64,000 bases of DNA, taken from positions 47,545-111,544 of the forward strand of contig NZ_VWRN01000006.1 in the NCBI RefSeq assembly GCF_008632125.1, written 5' to 3'. Of this stretch, positions 18,332 through 28,634 are shown one piece after another. The notes under the pieces are model-generated. The model did no database searches. It was not told the DNA's origin and saw nothing but the letters and a program-made list of their open reading frames with translations. Made by a program: the position numbers and the translations under genes. The stretch is from Cupriavidus cauae. GTDB taxonomy: Bacteria; Pseudomonadota; Gammaproteobacteria; Burkholderiales; Burkholderiaceae. The first letter of the stretch is position 1. Each line of letters begins with the position of its first letter.

Positions 18332-18354
18332 ATTCCAAACCTCAGGTATGGAAT
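18332..18354. promoter_or_regulatory. LysR-type 23-bp palindrome between the regulator and gcl
   Basis: ATTCCA-N11-TGGAAT. The inner bases continue the symmetry (ACCT-C-AGGT), so 10 of 11 positions in each arm match around a single central base. It carries the T-N11-A core of LysR sites and lies about 85 nt upstream of the gcl start and 139 nt from the regulator start. Confidence 0.75.
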
Positions 18355-18438
18355 CAACTGATCTCTCTTCCCTTTATCGCAGCGCCAAGGCGGTAATAGC
18401 ATCGACTCCAACGGATTGGATCACCCTTGGAGACAGAC

Positions 18439-20229
<1,791 letters not shown>

Positions 20230-20324
20230 CGCGCGCGCAGGCGGAGGCGGGCTTGTTCACACAGCCATGCTTCCGCCGCCCCGATGGCCACACCGACAAC
20301 CCTACCCAGACTCTGGAGACATTC

Positions 20325-21107
20325 ATGCCGAAACTGGCTGCCAATCTGACCATGCTGTTCAACGAGATCGGCTTCCTCGACCGCTTCGAAGCCGCCGCGC
20401 GCGCGGGCTTTCGCGGCGTCGAGTTCCTGTTCCCCTATGCGTTTCACGCCGACCAGATCGCCGATCGGCTCAACCGCTTCCAGCTCGACCTGGTGCTGCA
20501 CAACCTGCCGGCCGGCAAGTGGGAAGCGGGCGAGCGCGGCATCGCCTGCCATCCGGATCGGGTCGGCGAATTCCAGGACGGCGTCGGCGACGCGATCCAG
20601 TACGCCAAGGTGCTGGGCGTGCAGCAGCTGAACTGCCTGGTCGGCATCCTGCCGCAGAACATCCGGCGCGAGCAGGCGCAGGAGACGCTGGTCGAGAACC
20701 TGCGCTTTGCCGCCCGCAAGCTCGCCGCCGAGAAGATCGACCTGCTGATCGAGCCGATCAATACCTTCGACATTCCGGGCTTCTTCCTGTCGCGCACCCA
20801 GCAGGCGCTGGATCTGATCGACCAGGTCGGCGAGCCCAACCTGTACGTGCAGTACGACATCTATCACATGCAGCGGATGGAAGGCGAAATCGCCGCGACG
20901 CTGAAGGCCAACCTGCCGCGCATCAAGCATGTACAGCTGGCCGACAACCCGGGCCGCAACGAGCCGGGCACCGGCGAGCTGAACTACGGCTTCCTGTTCT
21001 CCTGGCTCGACCAGATCGGCTACACCGGCTGGGTCGGCTGCGAATACAAGCCGCGCACGAGCACCGAGGCGGGCCTGGGCTGGCGCGCGCAGTTCGGCGT
21101 GCAGTGA
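20325..21107 (+). CDS. hyi: Hydroxypyruvate isomerase
   Basis: 260 residues, TIM-barrel of the xylose-isomerase-like superfamily. It interconverts hydroxypyruvate and tartronate semialdehyde. Family signatures include MLFNEIGFLDRFEAAARAGF, EPINTFDIPGFFLS, YDIYHMQRMEGEI and HVQLADNPGRNEPGTGELNY, holding the metal-binding Glu, Asp and His residues. The ATG at 20325 has CTGGAGAC upstream. Second gene of the glyoxylate operon, 95 nt after gcl. Confidence 0.94.
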   Translation: MPKLAANLTMLFNEIGFLDRFEAAARAGFRGVEFLFPYAFHADQIADRLNRFQLDLVLHNLPAGKWEAGERGIACHPDRVGEFQDGVGDAIQYAKVLGVQQLNCLVGILPQNIRREQAQETLVENLRFAARKLAAEKIDLLIEPINTFDIPGFFLSRTQQALDLIDQVGEPNLYVQYDIYHMQRMEGEIAATLKANLPRIKHVQLADNPGRNEPGTGELNYGFLFSWLDQIGYTGWVGCEYKPRTSTEAGLGWRAQFGVQ

Positions 21108-21176
21108 TCGCGCCGGACCGCAACGGCGACAGAACCAGAACAGATTTCATTCATCACCATTCCAAGGAGACTCACC

Positions 21177-22091
21177 ATGGCAAACCAACGCAACGTCGGC
21201 TTCATCGGCCTGGGCATCATGGGCGCGCCGATGGCCGGCCACCTGCGCGCGGCCGGCCACACGCTGTTCGTCCATGACGTCAACCCGGCCCCGCAGGCCC
21301 TGGTCGACGCTGGCGTCACGGTCTGCACCAGCGCCGAGGAGGTCGCCAAGCGCGCCGACATCGTGATCATCATGGTGCCCGACACCCCGCACGTGGAAAG
21401 CGTGCTGTTCAGCGAGAAGGGCGTGGCCGCCGCGCTGAAGGCGGCCGGCAAGGAAGCCTCGCACAGCAAGATCGTGGTCGACATGAGCTCGATCTCGCCG
21501 ATCGCCACCAAGGACTTCGCGGCGCGCATCAACAAGCTGGGCGCGGCCTATCTCGACGCGCCGGTGTCGGGCGGCGAAGTGGGCGCGAAGGCCGCCACGC
21601 TGACCATCATGGTCGGCGGCCCGGCCGAGGCCTTCGAGGAGGTCAAGCCGCTGTTCGAGCTGATGGGCAAGAACATCACGCTGGTCGGCGGCAACGGCGA
21701 CGGCCAGACCACCAAGGTCGCCAACCAGATCATCGTCGCGCTGAACATCCAGGCCGTCGCCGAGGCGCTGCTGTTCGCCTCCAAGGCCGGCGCCGATCCG
21801 GCCAAGGTACGCCAGGCGCTGATGGGCGGCTTCGCGTCGTCGCGCATCCTGGAGGTGCACGGCGAACGCATGGTCAAGCGCACCTTCGATCCGGGCTTCC
21901 GCATCGAACTGCACCAGAAGGACCTGAACCTGGCACTGCAGGGCGCCAAGGCACTGGGCGTGGCGCTGCCCAACACCGCGACCGCGCAGGAGCTGTTCAA
22001 CACCTGCGCCGCCAATGGCTTCGGCAAGCAGGATCACTCGGCGCTGTGCCGCGCGATCGAGCTGATGTCGAACCATACGATCGCGAAGTAA
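21177..22091 (+). CDS. glxR: 2-hydroxy-3-oxopropionate (tartronate semialdehyde) reductase
   Basis: 304 residues. It reduces tartronate semialdehyde to D-glycerate with NAD(P)H. The Rossmann start VGFIGLGIMGAPMAGHLRAAGH, the substrate loop DAPVSGGEVGAKAATLTIMVGG, the catalytic Lys in GDGQTTKVANQI and the C-terminal EL-HQKDLNLAL are typical of the beta-hydroxyacid dehydrogenase family. An AAGGAGA site precedes the ATG at 21177. Third gene of the operon. Confidence 0.94.
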   Translation: MANQRNVGFIGLGIMGAPMAGHLRAAGHTLFVHDVNPAPQALVDAGVTVCTSAEEVAKRADIVIIMVPDTPHVESVLFSEKGVAAALKAAGKEASHSKIVVDMSSISPIATKDFAARINKLGAAYLDAPVSGGEVGAKAATLTIMVGGPAEAFEEVKPLFELMGKNITLVGGNGDGQTTKVANQIIVALNIQAVAEALLFASKAGADPAKVRQALMGGFASSRILEVHGERMVKRTFDPGFRIELHQKDLNLALQGAKALGVALPNTATAQELFNTCAANGFGKQDHSALCRAIELMSNHTIAK

Positions 22092-22210
22092 GCCGCGAAG
22101 CAAGTCGCAATGGCGCGTGCGAGCGATCCACGCGCCCGCCTCGTCCGCGCCGTGTTCGCCGGCGCGGACGCTCACCGCCACGCCATCCCGCCATCCCATC
22201 GCGCACCGCC

Positions 22211-23521
22211 ATGCATTCCGATTCCCACGCCGCCCTGCTGACGCCGACGCGTCGCGACAGTCTTGCCGATCCGCGCGCGCTGCTGCGCGAGCTGTTCGAC
22301 ACCGCGGTCGCCGCGGTCAGTCCGGGCCAGTGCCTGCCGCCGCAACTGCCGGCTCCGCCGAAGGGCCGCACCGTAGTGATCGGCGCCGGCAAGGCCGCCG
22401 CGTCGATGGCGCAGGCGGTCGAGGCCAACTGGCAAGGGGAACTGTCCGGACTGGTGGTGACGCGCTACGGCCACGGCGCGCCGTGCTCGCGCATCGAGGT
22501 CGTCGAGGCGGCGCATCCGGTGCCCGATGCAGCCGGGCAGCAGGCCGCGCAGCGCATGGTCGAGATGGTCAAGGGACTGAGCGCCGACGACCTGGTGCTG
22601 TGCCTGATCTCGGGCGGCGGCTCGGCGCTGCTGGCCGCGCCCGCACCGGGGCTGACGCTGGCCGACAAGCAGGCCGTCAACAAGGCGCTGCTGCGCAGCG
22701 GCGCCAACATCGGCGAGATGAATTGCGTGCGCAAGCATCTGTCCGCGCTAAAGGGCGGCAGGCTCGCGCTGCAATGCGCGCCGGCGCGCGTCGAGACGCT
22801 GCTGATCTCCGACATCCCGGGCGACGATCCGACGCTGATCGCCAGCGGTCCGACCTTGCCCGACGCCACCACCTGCGCGGATGCGCTGGCGGTGATCGAC
22901 AAATACGGCATCGAGGTTCCGGCGGCCGTGCGCGCGCATCTGCAGAGCGGTGCCGGTGAAACGCCCAAGCCCGGTGATCCACGCTTCGAGGGACATCGCA
23001 GCGTGACGCTGGCCACCGCGCAGCAGGCGCTGGAAGCCGCCGCCGCGCGCGCCCGCGCGCTCGGCATCGAGGCCCACATTCTTTCGGATTGCATCGAGGG
23101 CGAGGCGCGCGAGGTCGCGCTGGTGCACGCGGCGCTGGCACGCCAGGTCGCCCAGCGCGGCCAGCCGTGGCGCAAGCCCTGCGTGCTGCTGTCGGGCGGC
23201 GAGACCACGGTCACCGTGCGCGGCAACGGCCGCGGCGGACGCAACGCGGAATTCCTGCTGTCGCTCGCGGTGGCGCTCGACGGGCTGCCCGGCGTGCATG
23301 CGATCGCCGCCGACACCGACGGCATCGACGGCTCCGAAGACAACGCCGGCGCGCTGCTGTCGCCCGACACGCTGGCGCGCGCCGCCGCGCGCGGCGTGTC
23401 GGCACGCGCGCGCCTGGCCGACAACGACGGCTACGGCTTCTTCGCCGCGCTCGACGATATGATCGTCACCGGGCCGACGCGCACCAACGTCAACGACTTC
23501 CGCGCCATGCTGATTCTCTGA
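22211..23521 (+). CDS. ttuD: Glycerate 2-kinase / MOFRL-family (TtuD-like)
   Basis: 436 residues. It phosphorylates the D-glycerate made by GlxR to 2-phosphoglycerate; the family was first called hydroxypyruvate reductase (TtuD). Family motifs are VIGAGKAAASMAQAVE, LISGGGSALLAAP, MNCVRKHLSALKGGRLA, LISDIPGDDPTLIASGPT, LSGGETTVTVRGNGRGGRN and AADTDGIDGSEDNAGA (MOFRL domain). The ATG at 22211 is the first in-frame Met giving the usual length. It lies 119 nt after glxR in the operon, and pyk follows. Confidence 0.9.
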   Translation: MHSDSHAALLTPTRRDSLADPRALLRELFDTAVAAVSPGQCLPPQLPAPPKGRTVVIGAGKAAASMAQAVEANWQGELSGLVVTRYGHGAPCSRIEVVEAAHPVPDAAGQQAAQRMVEMVKGLSADDLVLCLISGGGSALLAAPAPGLTLADKQAVNKALLRSGANIGEMNCVRKHLSALKGGRLALQCAPARVETLLISDIPGDDPTLIASGPTLPDATTCADALAVIDKYGIEVPAAVRAHLQSGAGETPKPGDPRFEGHRSVTLATAQQALEAAAARARALGIEAHILSDCIEGEAREVALVHAALARQVAQRGQPWRKPCVLLSGGETTVTVRGNGRGGRNAEFLLSLAVALDGLPGVHAIAADTDGIDGSEDNAGALLSPDTLARAAARGVSARARLADNDGYGFFAALDDMIVTGPTRTNVNDFRAMLIL

Positions 23522-23679
23522 CGATGGCGCTGCGTCGTCGTCACGCCTGTCGCCATCGGCAACGTGCACGACCGCAACCACGATCGCGACACGGAATCGC
23601 GCGCGGCACGGCAACGTGCCCCATCACAACCGCAATACCGCAACACCGCACCACTGCAAACACCGCAACAGGAGACACC

Positions 23680-25149
23680 ATGAGACGCCAGCGCAAAGCC
23701 AAGATCGTTGCCACGCTGGGACCGGCGAGCACCGATATCGCGGTGATCCGGCAGCTGTTCGAGGCCGGCGCCGACGTGTTCCGGCTCAACTTCAGCCACG
23801 GCACCCACGAGGACCATCGGCAGCGCTATCAGGCCGTGCGCCAGGTCGAGGCCGAGACCGGCCGTCCGATCGCGGTGCTGGCCGATCTGCAGGGGCCGAA
23901 GCTGCGCATCGGCACCTTCGCGGTGGGCAAGGTCGCGGTCAAGGCCGGCGATCCCTTCGTGCTCGACAGCGATCCGACCCCGGGCGATGCGACCCGCGTG
24001 CATCTGCCCCATCCCGAGCTGTTCCGCGTCGCCGCGCCGGGGCAGTCGCTGCTGATCGACGACGGCAAGGTGCAGCTGCGGATCGAATCGGTGTCCGCGG
24101 GCAGCATCGTCACGCGCGTGGTCAATCACGGCACGCTGTCGGACCGCAAGGGTGTCAACGTGCCGGACGCGGTGATTCCGATTCCGGCGCTGACCGACAA
24201 GGACCGCCGCGATCTCGAGTTCGCGCTGTCGCTGGGCGCGGACTGGATCGCGCTGTCCTTCGTGCAGCGCCCGTCGGACATCGTCGAGGCGCGCGAGCTG
24301 ATCGGCACGCGCGCCGGCGTGCTGTCGAAGATCGAGAAGCCGGCCGCGCTGCAGCAGCTCGACGAGATCGTGCGGGTGTCGGACGCGGTGATGGTCGCGC
24401 GCGGCGACCTCGGCGTGGAATTGCCGCCGGAGCGCGTACCCGGCGTACAGAAGCGCATCCTGCGCGTGTGCCGCCAGCTCGGCAAGCCGATCGTGATCGC
24501 CACGCAGATGCTCGAATCGATGATCGACTCGCCGGTGCCGACGCGCGCCGAGGCGTCGGACGTCGCGAGCGCGATCTACGACGGCGCCGACGCGGTGATG
24601 CTGTCGGCCGAATCGGCCAACGGCCGCCACCCGGTACCCGCGGTCGCGATGATGAACCGCATCATCACCGAGGTCGAACGCGACCCGCTCTATCGCAATC
24701 TGCTCGACGCCCAGCACGAGGCGCCGCTGTCGACGCGGCAGGATGCGATCTGCGCGGCGCTGCGCGAGGTCACGCAGATCATCGGGGCGGCGGCGACGGT
24801 GACCTATACCTCGTCGGGCGCGACCGCGCTGCGCGCCGCGCGCGAGCGGCCGTGCGCGCCGATCGTCAGCATCACGCCGCATGTCGAGATCGCGCGGCGG
24901 CTGGCGCTGGCCTGGGGCGTGCATTCGACGGTCAGTCCGGACGTGCAGAGCGTCGACGAGATGGTCGACGCGGCGACGCGCGCCGCGCTCGCCGAAGGCT
25001 ATGCCGAGCCCGGCGATCAGATCACCATCGCGGCGGGCATGCCGTTCGGCCAGGGCGGCACGACCAACCTGCTGCGGGTCGCCGAGGTCGGCGGCACGAA
25101 GGTGCCGGCCGCCGCGGCGCTCGAAGCTTCGAACGCCGTGCCCGCTTGA
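23680..25149 (+). CDS. pyk: Pyruvate kinase
   Basis: 489 residues. It converts phosphoenolpyruvate and ADP to pyruvate and ATP. All signatures are present: KIVATLGPAS, FRLNFSHGTHEDH, ADLQGPKLRIG, the active-site stretch LSKIEKPAAL, MVARGDLGVELPPERVPGVQK and TQMLESMI...PTRAEASDVASAI. A GGAGACACC site sets the ATG at 23680. As last gene of the gcl operon it takes the glycerate-derived phosphoglycerate (after enolase) to pyruvate. Confidence 0.94.
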   Translation: MRRQRKAKIVATLGPASTDIAVIRQLFEAGADVFRLNFSHGTHEDHRQRYQAVRQVEAETGRPIAVLADLQGPKLRIGTFAVGKVAVKAGDPFVLDSDPTPGDATRVHLPHPELFRVAAPGQSLLIDDGKVQLRIESVSAGSIVTRVVNHGTLSDRKGVNVPDAVIPIPALTDKDRRDLEFALSLGADWIALSFVQRPSDIVEARELIGTRAGVLSKIEKPAALQQLDEIVRVSDAVMVARGDLGVELPPERVPGVQKRILRVCRQLGKPIVIATQMLESMIDSPVPTRAEASDVASAIYDGADAVMLSAESANGRHPVPAVAMMNRIITEVERDPLYRNLLDAQHEAPLSTRQDAICAALREVTQIIGAAATVTYTSSGATALRAARERPCAPIVSITPHVEIARRLALAWGVHSTVSPDVQSVDEMVDAATRAALAEGYAEPGDQITIAAGMPFGQGGTTNLLRVAEVGGTKVPAAAALEASNAVPA

Positions 25150-25290
25150 AGCCAGGTGCTCTGGCCAGCCTGAGCTGGTGCGCGCCGCCCGCGCAAGCCG
25201 GGACCTTCCCGCGTGCGTCGGAGCGCCCACCCCCAAGCCCGGGCTCCCTGCCCGCCTGAAGCCGGCGGGCTTCCCCGCAAACCCGCGCCA

Positions 25291-25318
25291 GTGCCGCCAT
25301 TGCTATACTTGGCGGCAC
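25291..25318 (+). promoter_or_regulatory. Extended -10 promoter inside a perfect inverted repeat, upstream of ypfJ
   Basis: GTGCCGCCA (25291-25299) and TGGCGGCAC (25310-25318) form a 9-bp perfect inverted repeat. The 10-nt centre holds TGCTATACT, a good extended -10 (TGn plus TATACT, 25304-25309). No -35 is seen, as expected for extended -10 promoters. The geometry suggests a repressor or a structural switch at the promoter of the metallopeptidase gene; alternatively it is a terminator-like hairpin for pyk, although it lacks a T-run. Confidence 0.55.
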
Positions 25319-25378
25319 TTCGCGGCCGGGCGCCTGTGCCCTCTTCCGTGGCCGCGTACCTGAACCAGCGGAGCCACC

Positions 25379-26248
25379 ATGCGCCTTGACGACGAAGCCG
25401 AAAGCCAACATGTGGAAGACCGGCGAGGCGGCAGAGGCTTCGGTGCCGGTGGCAAGACCATCGGCATCGGCACGATCCTGGTCGCGCTCGCCGCCTCCTA
25501 CTTCTTCGGCATCGATCCCACCGTGATCATGCAGGGCGCCTCGGTGCTGCAGCAGTCCGAGGCCCCGCAGCAGCAGGCCACCCAGGGCCCGCCCGCCACC
25601 GATCCCATGTCCGTGTTCGTGCGCAAGGTGCTCGGCAGCACCGAGCGAACCTGGTCACGCCTGTTCGAAACCGAGCTGAACCGGCGTTACGAGCCGCCGA
25701 CGCTGGTGCTGTTTACCGGCGCCACGCAGACCGCCTGCGGCATGGGCCAGTCCGCGATGGGACCGTTCTATTGCCCCGCCGACCAGAAGGTCTATATCGA
25801 CCTGGCGTTCTATGACGAGCTGCGCAAGCGCTTCGGCGCGGCCGGCGACTTCGCCCAGGCCTATGTGATCGCGCACGAGGTCGGCCACCATGTGCAGCAC
25901 CTGCTCGGCGTGGCCGACAAGGTCGACAGCGCGCGTCGCCGCATGGGCGAGGCGCAGGCCAACCAGCTGTCGGTGCGGATGGAGCTGCAGGCCGATTGCC
26001 TGGCCGGCGTCTGGGCCGCGGCCGCGCAACGCGCCAATCAGCAGCTGCTCGAACCCGGGGATATCGAAGAAGGACTGCAGGCCGCCGCCGCGATCGGCGA
26101 CGACCGTCTGCAGCGCCAGTCGCAAGGCTATGTCGTGCCCGAAGCCTTCACGCACGGCACCAGCGAGCAGCGGGTCCGCTGGCTGCGGCGCGGGCTCGAG
26201 TCGGCCGATATCGGCCGCTGCGACGCCTTCGCGGCGCGCCAGCTCTAA
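25379..26248 (+). CDS. ypfJ: YpfJ-family neutral zinc metallopeptidase
   Basis: 289 residues. An N-terminal cytoplasmic segment is followed by one membrane span (about 28-48, GKTIGIGTILVALAASYFFG) and a periplasmic peptidase domain with AYVIAHEVGHHVQ, the zinc motif HExxH, and the downstream metal region RMELQADCLAGVW. Two to three cysteines (TACGMG, YCPADQ) may form a disulfide. The substrate is unknown. The start at 25379 has GCGGAG upstream. It forms its own unit with the promoter at 25304. Confidence 0.88.
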   Translation: MRLDDEAESQHVEDRRGGRGFGAGGKTIGIGTILVALAASYFFGIDPTVIMQGASVLQQSEAPQQQATQGPPATDPMSVFVRKVLGSTERTWSRLFETELNRRYEPPTLVLFTGATQTACGMGQSAMGPFYCPADQKVYIDLAFYDELRKRFGAAGDFAQAYVIAHEVGHHVQHLLGVADKVDSARRRMGEAQANQLSVRMELQADCLAGVWAAAAQRANQQLLEPGDIEEGLQAAAAIGDDRLQRQSQGYVVPEAFTHGTSEQRVRWLRRGLESADIGRCDAFAARQL

Positions 26249-26290
26249 AGCCGGCGCGCGCGGCAGACAAGGAACTGCGCGGACCTGCGG

Positions 26291-26346
26291 AATAAAAAAC
26301 ACCCACCCGGAGAGAGAGAGAAGGAGGAAAGGAGGTCAACCGGGCA
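26291..26346 (-). terminator. Weak intrinsic terminator for the repeat-protein gene
   Basis: On the minus strand, CACC-CCCGG and CCGGG-GGTG arms with a 2x2 internal mismatch and a long loop are followed by TTTTTTATT (complement at 26291-26299). It is downstream of the exported repeat protein. The long loop makes the call tentative. Confidence 0.45.
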
Positions 26347-26450
26347 GGTGGGAGATAAACCGATTAGCCGGTGTGGCCGGCGCGCTTGCGTGGCGGTGGC
26401 CTGAGACAGGCCACCGGGGACGCGGCGCCGGCCCGGCATTCAGACGCAAG

Positions 26451-26804
26451 TCAGACGCGATAGCCGTACAGCGAGCCGTCGCCGCTGCGGGCGTTGTCCA
26501 GCGAGCTGGCGGCAATCTCGCCGCTCGGCGCACGGGCGCCTTCGCTGAAGCTGTCGAACTGGCCCTGGCGGGTGCCTTCGCTGTAGGGATCGAACTGCCC
26601 CTGGCGAGCGCCTTCGCTGAAGGTATCGAACTTGCCCTGGCGGGCGCCGTCGGTGAAGGTGTTGAACTTGCCGGCGCGTAGCGCATCGGCATAGACGTCG
26701 AACTTGCCGACCTTGCTCGAGGTGGCGGGCGCGGCCACGGCGACCGCCGAGGTCGCGGCCACGATGACGGCCAACGCGCCGCCGATGATACGGCTGGTGA
26801 TCAT
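26451..26804 (-). CDS. Exported protein made of tandem 12-residue repeats, function unknown
   Basis: 117 residues. A Sec signal peptide (about 1-24, cleavage near AVA|AP) is followed by five 12-residue units of the form xGKFDxFSEGAR: VGKFDVYADALR, AGKFNTFTDGAR, QGKFDTFSEGAR, QGQFDPYSEGTR, QGQFDSFSEGAR. A Ser/Gly-rich tail ends in YGYRV. The ATG at 26804 has AAGGAG eight nt upstream. No family with known function is recognised. The conserved Gly-x-Phe-Asp-x-Phe/Tyr pattern looks like a structural repeat rather than low complexity. It stands alone with its own probable terminator. Confidence 0.8.
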   Translation of the reverse strand: MITSRIIGGALAVIVAATSAVAVAAPATSSKVGKFDVYADALRAGKFNTFTDGARQGKFDTFSEGARQGQFDPYSEGTRQGQFDSFSEGARAPSGEIAASSLDNARSGDGSLYGYRV

Positions 26805-27020
26805 TTGGGACTCCTTCAACTGAGCTTTATTTATGTGTCAGCTACCTGCTGCCCCTGAGCGATCTATGTCGCCATGTGAGCACGGGTTGAAGGTTAGTCC
26901 CTGGCCTTGCGGCCACAAATGGGGCTGCGACGAATGGTGAGTTGCGCGCCGTGAAACGACAAGGTGGCGGAACCAGCGGCGCCCCGCGCGAAGCGCCGCG
27001 GCCGGGCCGCCGGCCCTTTC

Positions 27021-27101
27021 CAGCGTGAACTACAGCGTGAACTACAACGTGAACGGCAGCCTGAACTACAGCGTGAACGGCAGCCTGAACTACAGCGTGA
27101 A
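27021..27101. repeat. 12-bp tandem repeat duplicating the 3' end and stop codon of rnk
   Basis: On the minus strand rnk ends TTC-ACG-CTG-TAG. This 12-mer is repeated downstream about six more times, with variants TTCAGGCTGCCG and TTCACGTTGTAG; all units stay in frame. Five of the seven units start with TTCACG, and four retain the TAG. Confidence 0.9.
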
Positions 27102-27509
27102 CTGGCCGTTGGCCTCGGGCTGATAGGACAGCTCCAGCACCGTCACCCGCTGCTCGCGGCCGTCCGGCAGCCGGTAGCTGACCGTCTCGCCCGCGCGGGC
27201 GCCAAGCAGCGCCTGGCCGACCGGCGAGAACACCGAGATCCGGCCCGCCTCGAAATCGGCGCTGTCCGGGTACACCAGCGTCCACTCGCGCGGCGCCGGG
27301 TCGCCCTCCAGCGCGCAGCGCACCGACGAATTCATCGTCACCACGTCCTGCGGAATCGCGTCGGGCGGCACGATCGCGGCGCGGGCCAGCAGGTCGTCCA
27401 GCATCTCGGCGATGCCGTTGGCAGGGGCCCGGCTGGCGATGCGCTCCAGTCGGGTCACGTCGAGTTCGGTCAGATACAGCGTGGGCTGCAGCGAAGCGGA
27501 TGCGGTCAT
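27090..27509 (-). CDS. rnk: Nucleoside diphosphate kinase regulator Rnk / GreA-family C-terminal protein
   Basis: 139 residues. A short N-terminal region (LTELDVTRLERI...) is followed by the GreA/GreB C-terminal FKBP-like domain (VTMNSSVRCAL, WTLVYPDSADF, ISVFSPVGQALLGARAGETVSYRLPDG). Rnk binds RNA polymerase near the secondary channel but lacks the long coiled coil of GreA. The ATG at 27509 has CAGGAG upstream. The end (NGQFTL) is where the downstream 12-bp repeat begins. Confidence 0.87.
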   Translation of the reverse strand: MTASASLQPTLYLTELDVTRLERIASRAPANGIAEMLDDLLARAAIVPPDAIPQDVVTMNSSVRCALEGDPAPREWTLVYPDSADFEAGRISVFSPVGQALLGARAGETVSYRLPDGREQRVTVLELSYQPEANGQFTL

Positions 27510-28092
27510 GGCGGCTCCTGTATGGCTTGCGCGCGCTTGGGCGCGCTGGTCTTGCTTGTCTGTTGGATTCGGCCGGATCGGCGTCCGCGAGGTGACGGGG
27601 CGGTGGCGCCCGGCGTGCGGCTACTCCGAGCGGCGCGCGTGGCGGGAAAACGATCCGGAAAAGGAGGCTCGGGCCCGGTTCGGCTGGCCCGGCGCGACTG
27701 CGGTGCGGCTAGGCTGGGAACCGGGCGGGATCAAGCGGGGTGGAGATTCGGCGCGTGATCCGGCGGGAAGGGACGGCGGCCAGGCCGGCCGCCATGCGCG
27801 GTGCGCGCATGCGGGCCGCGTTCGCGATCTGCCGCGCCACGCGCGCGCCAGCCAGCCGGGCAAGGCGGCGGGCCTGGGCGAACGAGACGAAGCGGCGAGC
27901 GAACATCGGCAAAGGGTTCGGTTGAGGATTTGGCCCCGGCGGTCCGGTGGCCAGGTCCATGAGGCCAAACGTCGGAATCCGGAAACGGAAAGCGAGGCCT
28001 CAAAAAAAAAGCGGGCGCGACGAATCGCGTGACCGGTTATCGGGATGCTAGCACAGCACCGGCAAAGCGGCGTGGCCCCGGGCCGCCACGGC
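27510..28092. other. 583-nt gap, no supported gene
   Basis: Between rnk and the MerR-type gene, both on the minus strand. It holds the rnk promoter region, which I cannot resolve into hexamers, and the terminator at 28002-28029. Open frames on both strands are Arg/Ala/Pro-rich and lack ribosome sites, typical of chance frames in GC-rich DNA. Confidence 0.55.
28002..28029 (-). terminator. Intrinsic terminator of the MerR-type gene
   Basis: On the minus strand CGCGA-TTCG-TCGCG (a stable TTCG tetraloop, 28016-28029) is followed after CCCGC by nine T residues (28010-28002). The five-base spacer before the T-run is slightly long. Confidence 0.7.
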
Positions 28093-28536
28093 TCAGTGCG
28101 GATGGCCCGCTTCGGTGCGGTGGCACTCGCACGGTCCGCCGCCGGCCGCCTGCTGCAGGTTCTGCAGGATGCCGCATTCGCTGGCGCGGTGGCCCTCGTC
28201 GCATGTGTGCCGCAGCGCCCGCAGCTGGCTCTCCAGCGCCTCCAGCGCAAGGCGCTGCGCGTGGATCTGCTCTATCTGCCGGTCCAGCAGCGAATTGATG
28301 CCGTCGCAGGCCGCGCTCGGATCGCGCGCGAAATCGCGCAGCCGGCGCACATCGGAAAGGCTCATGCCCAGCGAGCGGCAATGGCGCACGAAGTTCAGCT
28401 GCACGAGATGGGCGTCGCCGTAGCGGCGATAGCCGTTGTCCTCGCGCTGGGGCGCATCGAGCAGGCCCTCCCGCTCGTAATAGCGGATGGTCTCCGCGTC
28501 GCAGCCCGACTGGCGGGCGAGTTCTCCGATTCTCAT
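28093..28536 (-). CDS. MerR-family Cd(II)/Pb(II)-responsive regulator (CadR/PbrR type)
   Basis: 147 residues. N-terminal MerR helix-turn-helix (MRIGELARQSGCDAETIRYY), a dimerisation helix, and the metal-site cysteines C77, C112 and C121. The C112-x8-C121 spacing (CDEGHRASEC) matches PbrR-type sensors, and the His/Cys tail CECHRTEAGHPH is as in CadR. The ATG at 28536 has AAGGTGA upstream; a GTG nine nt earlier is less likely. No metal-export ATPase gene lies next to it in this window, so its target may be elsewhere or be itself. Confidence 0.85.
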   Translation of the reverse strand: MRIGELARQSGCDAETIRYYEREGLLDAPQREDNGYRRYGDAHLVQLNFVRHCRSLGMSLSDVRRLRDFARDPSAACDGINSLLDRQIEQIHAQRLALEALESQLRALRHTCDEGHRASECGILQNLQQAAGGGPCECHRTEAGHPH

Positions 28537-28543
28537 GACACTC

Positions 28544-28570
28544 ACCTTGTAGCGATTACAGGGTTTTCAA
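28544..28570 (-). promoter_or_regulatory. MerR-type metal-responsive operator and -35
   Basis: Read on the minus strand, TTGAAA (28570-28565) is directly followed by ACCCTGTA-ATCGC-TACAAGGT (28564-28544), a near-perfect dyad of the CadR/PbrR/ZntR kind (ACCCT...AGGGT). It lies 8 nt upstream of the regulator's ATG, unusually close, so the transcript may be nearly leaderless or the promoter may face the other way. Confidence 0.7.
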
Positions 28571-28634
28571 GGGGCAGTGTAGTCCAGCCCGGAGCGGCTT
28601 GCCGGTAACCGCTTCCTCGGATGCCGGAGGGACC

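Noticed and set aside
27709..27960. Small leftward open frame of 83 codons in the rnk-MerR gap
   Set aside because: Arg/Ala-rich with no ribosome site and overlapping frames on the other strand; not distinguishable from chance.
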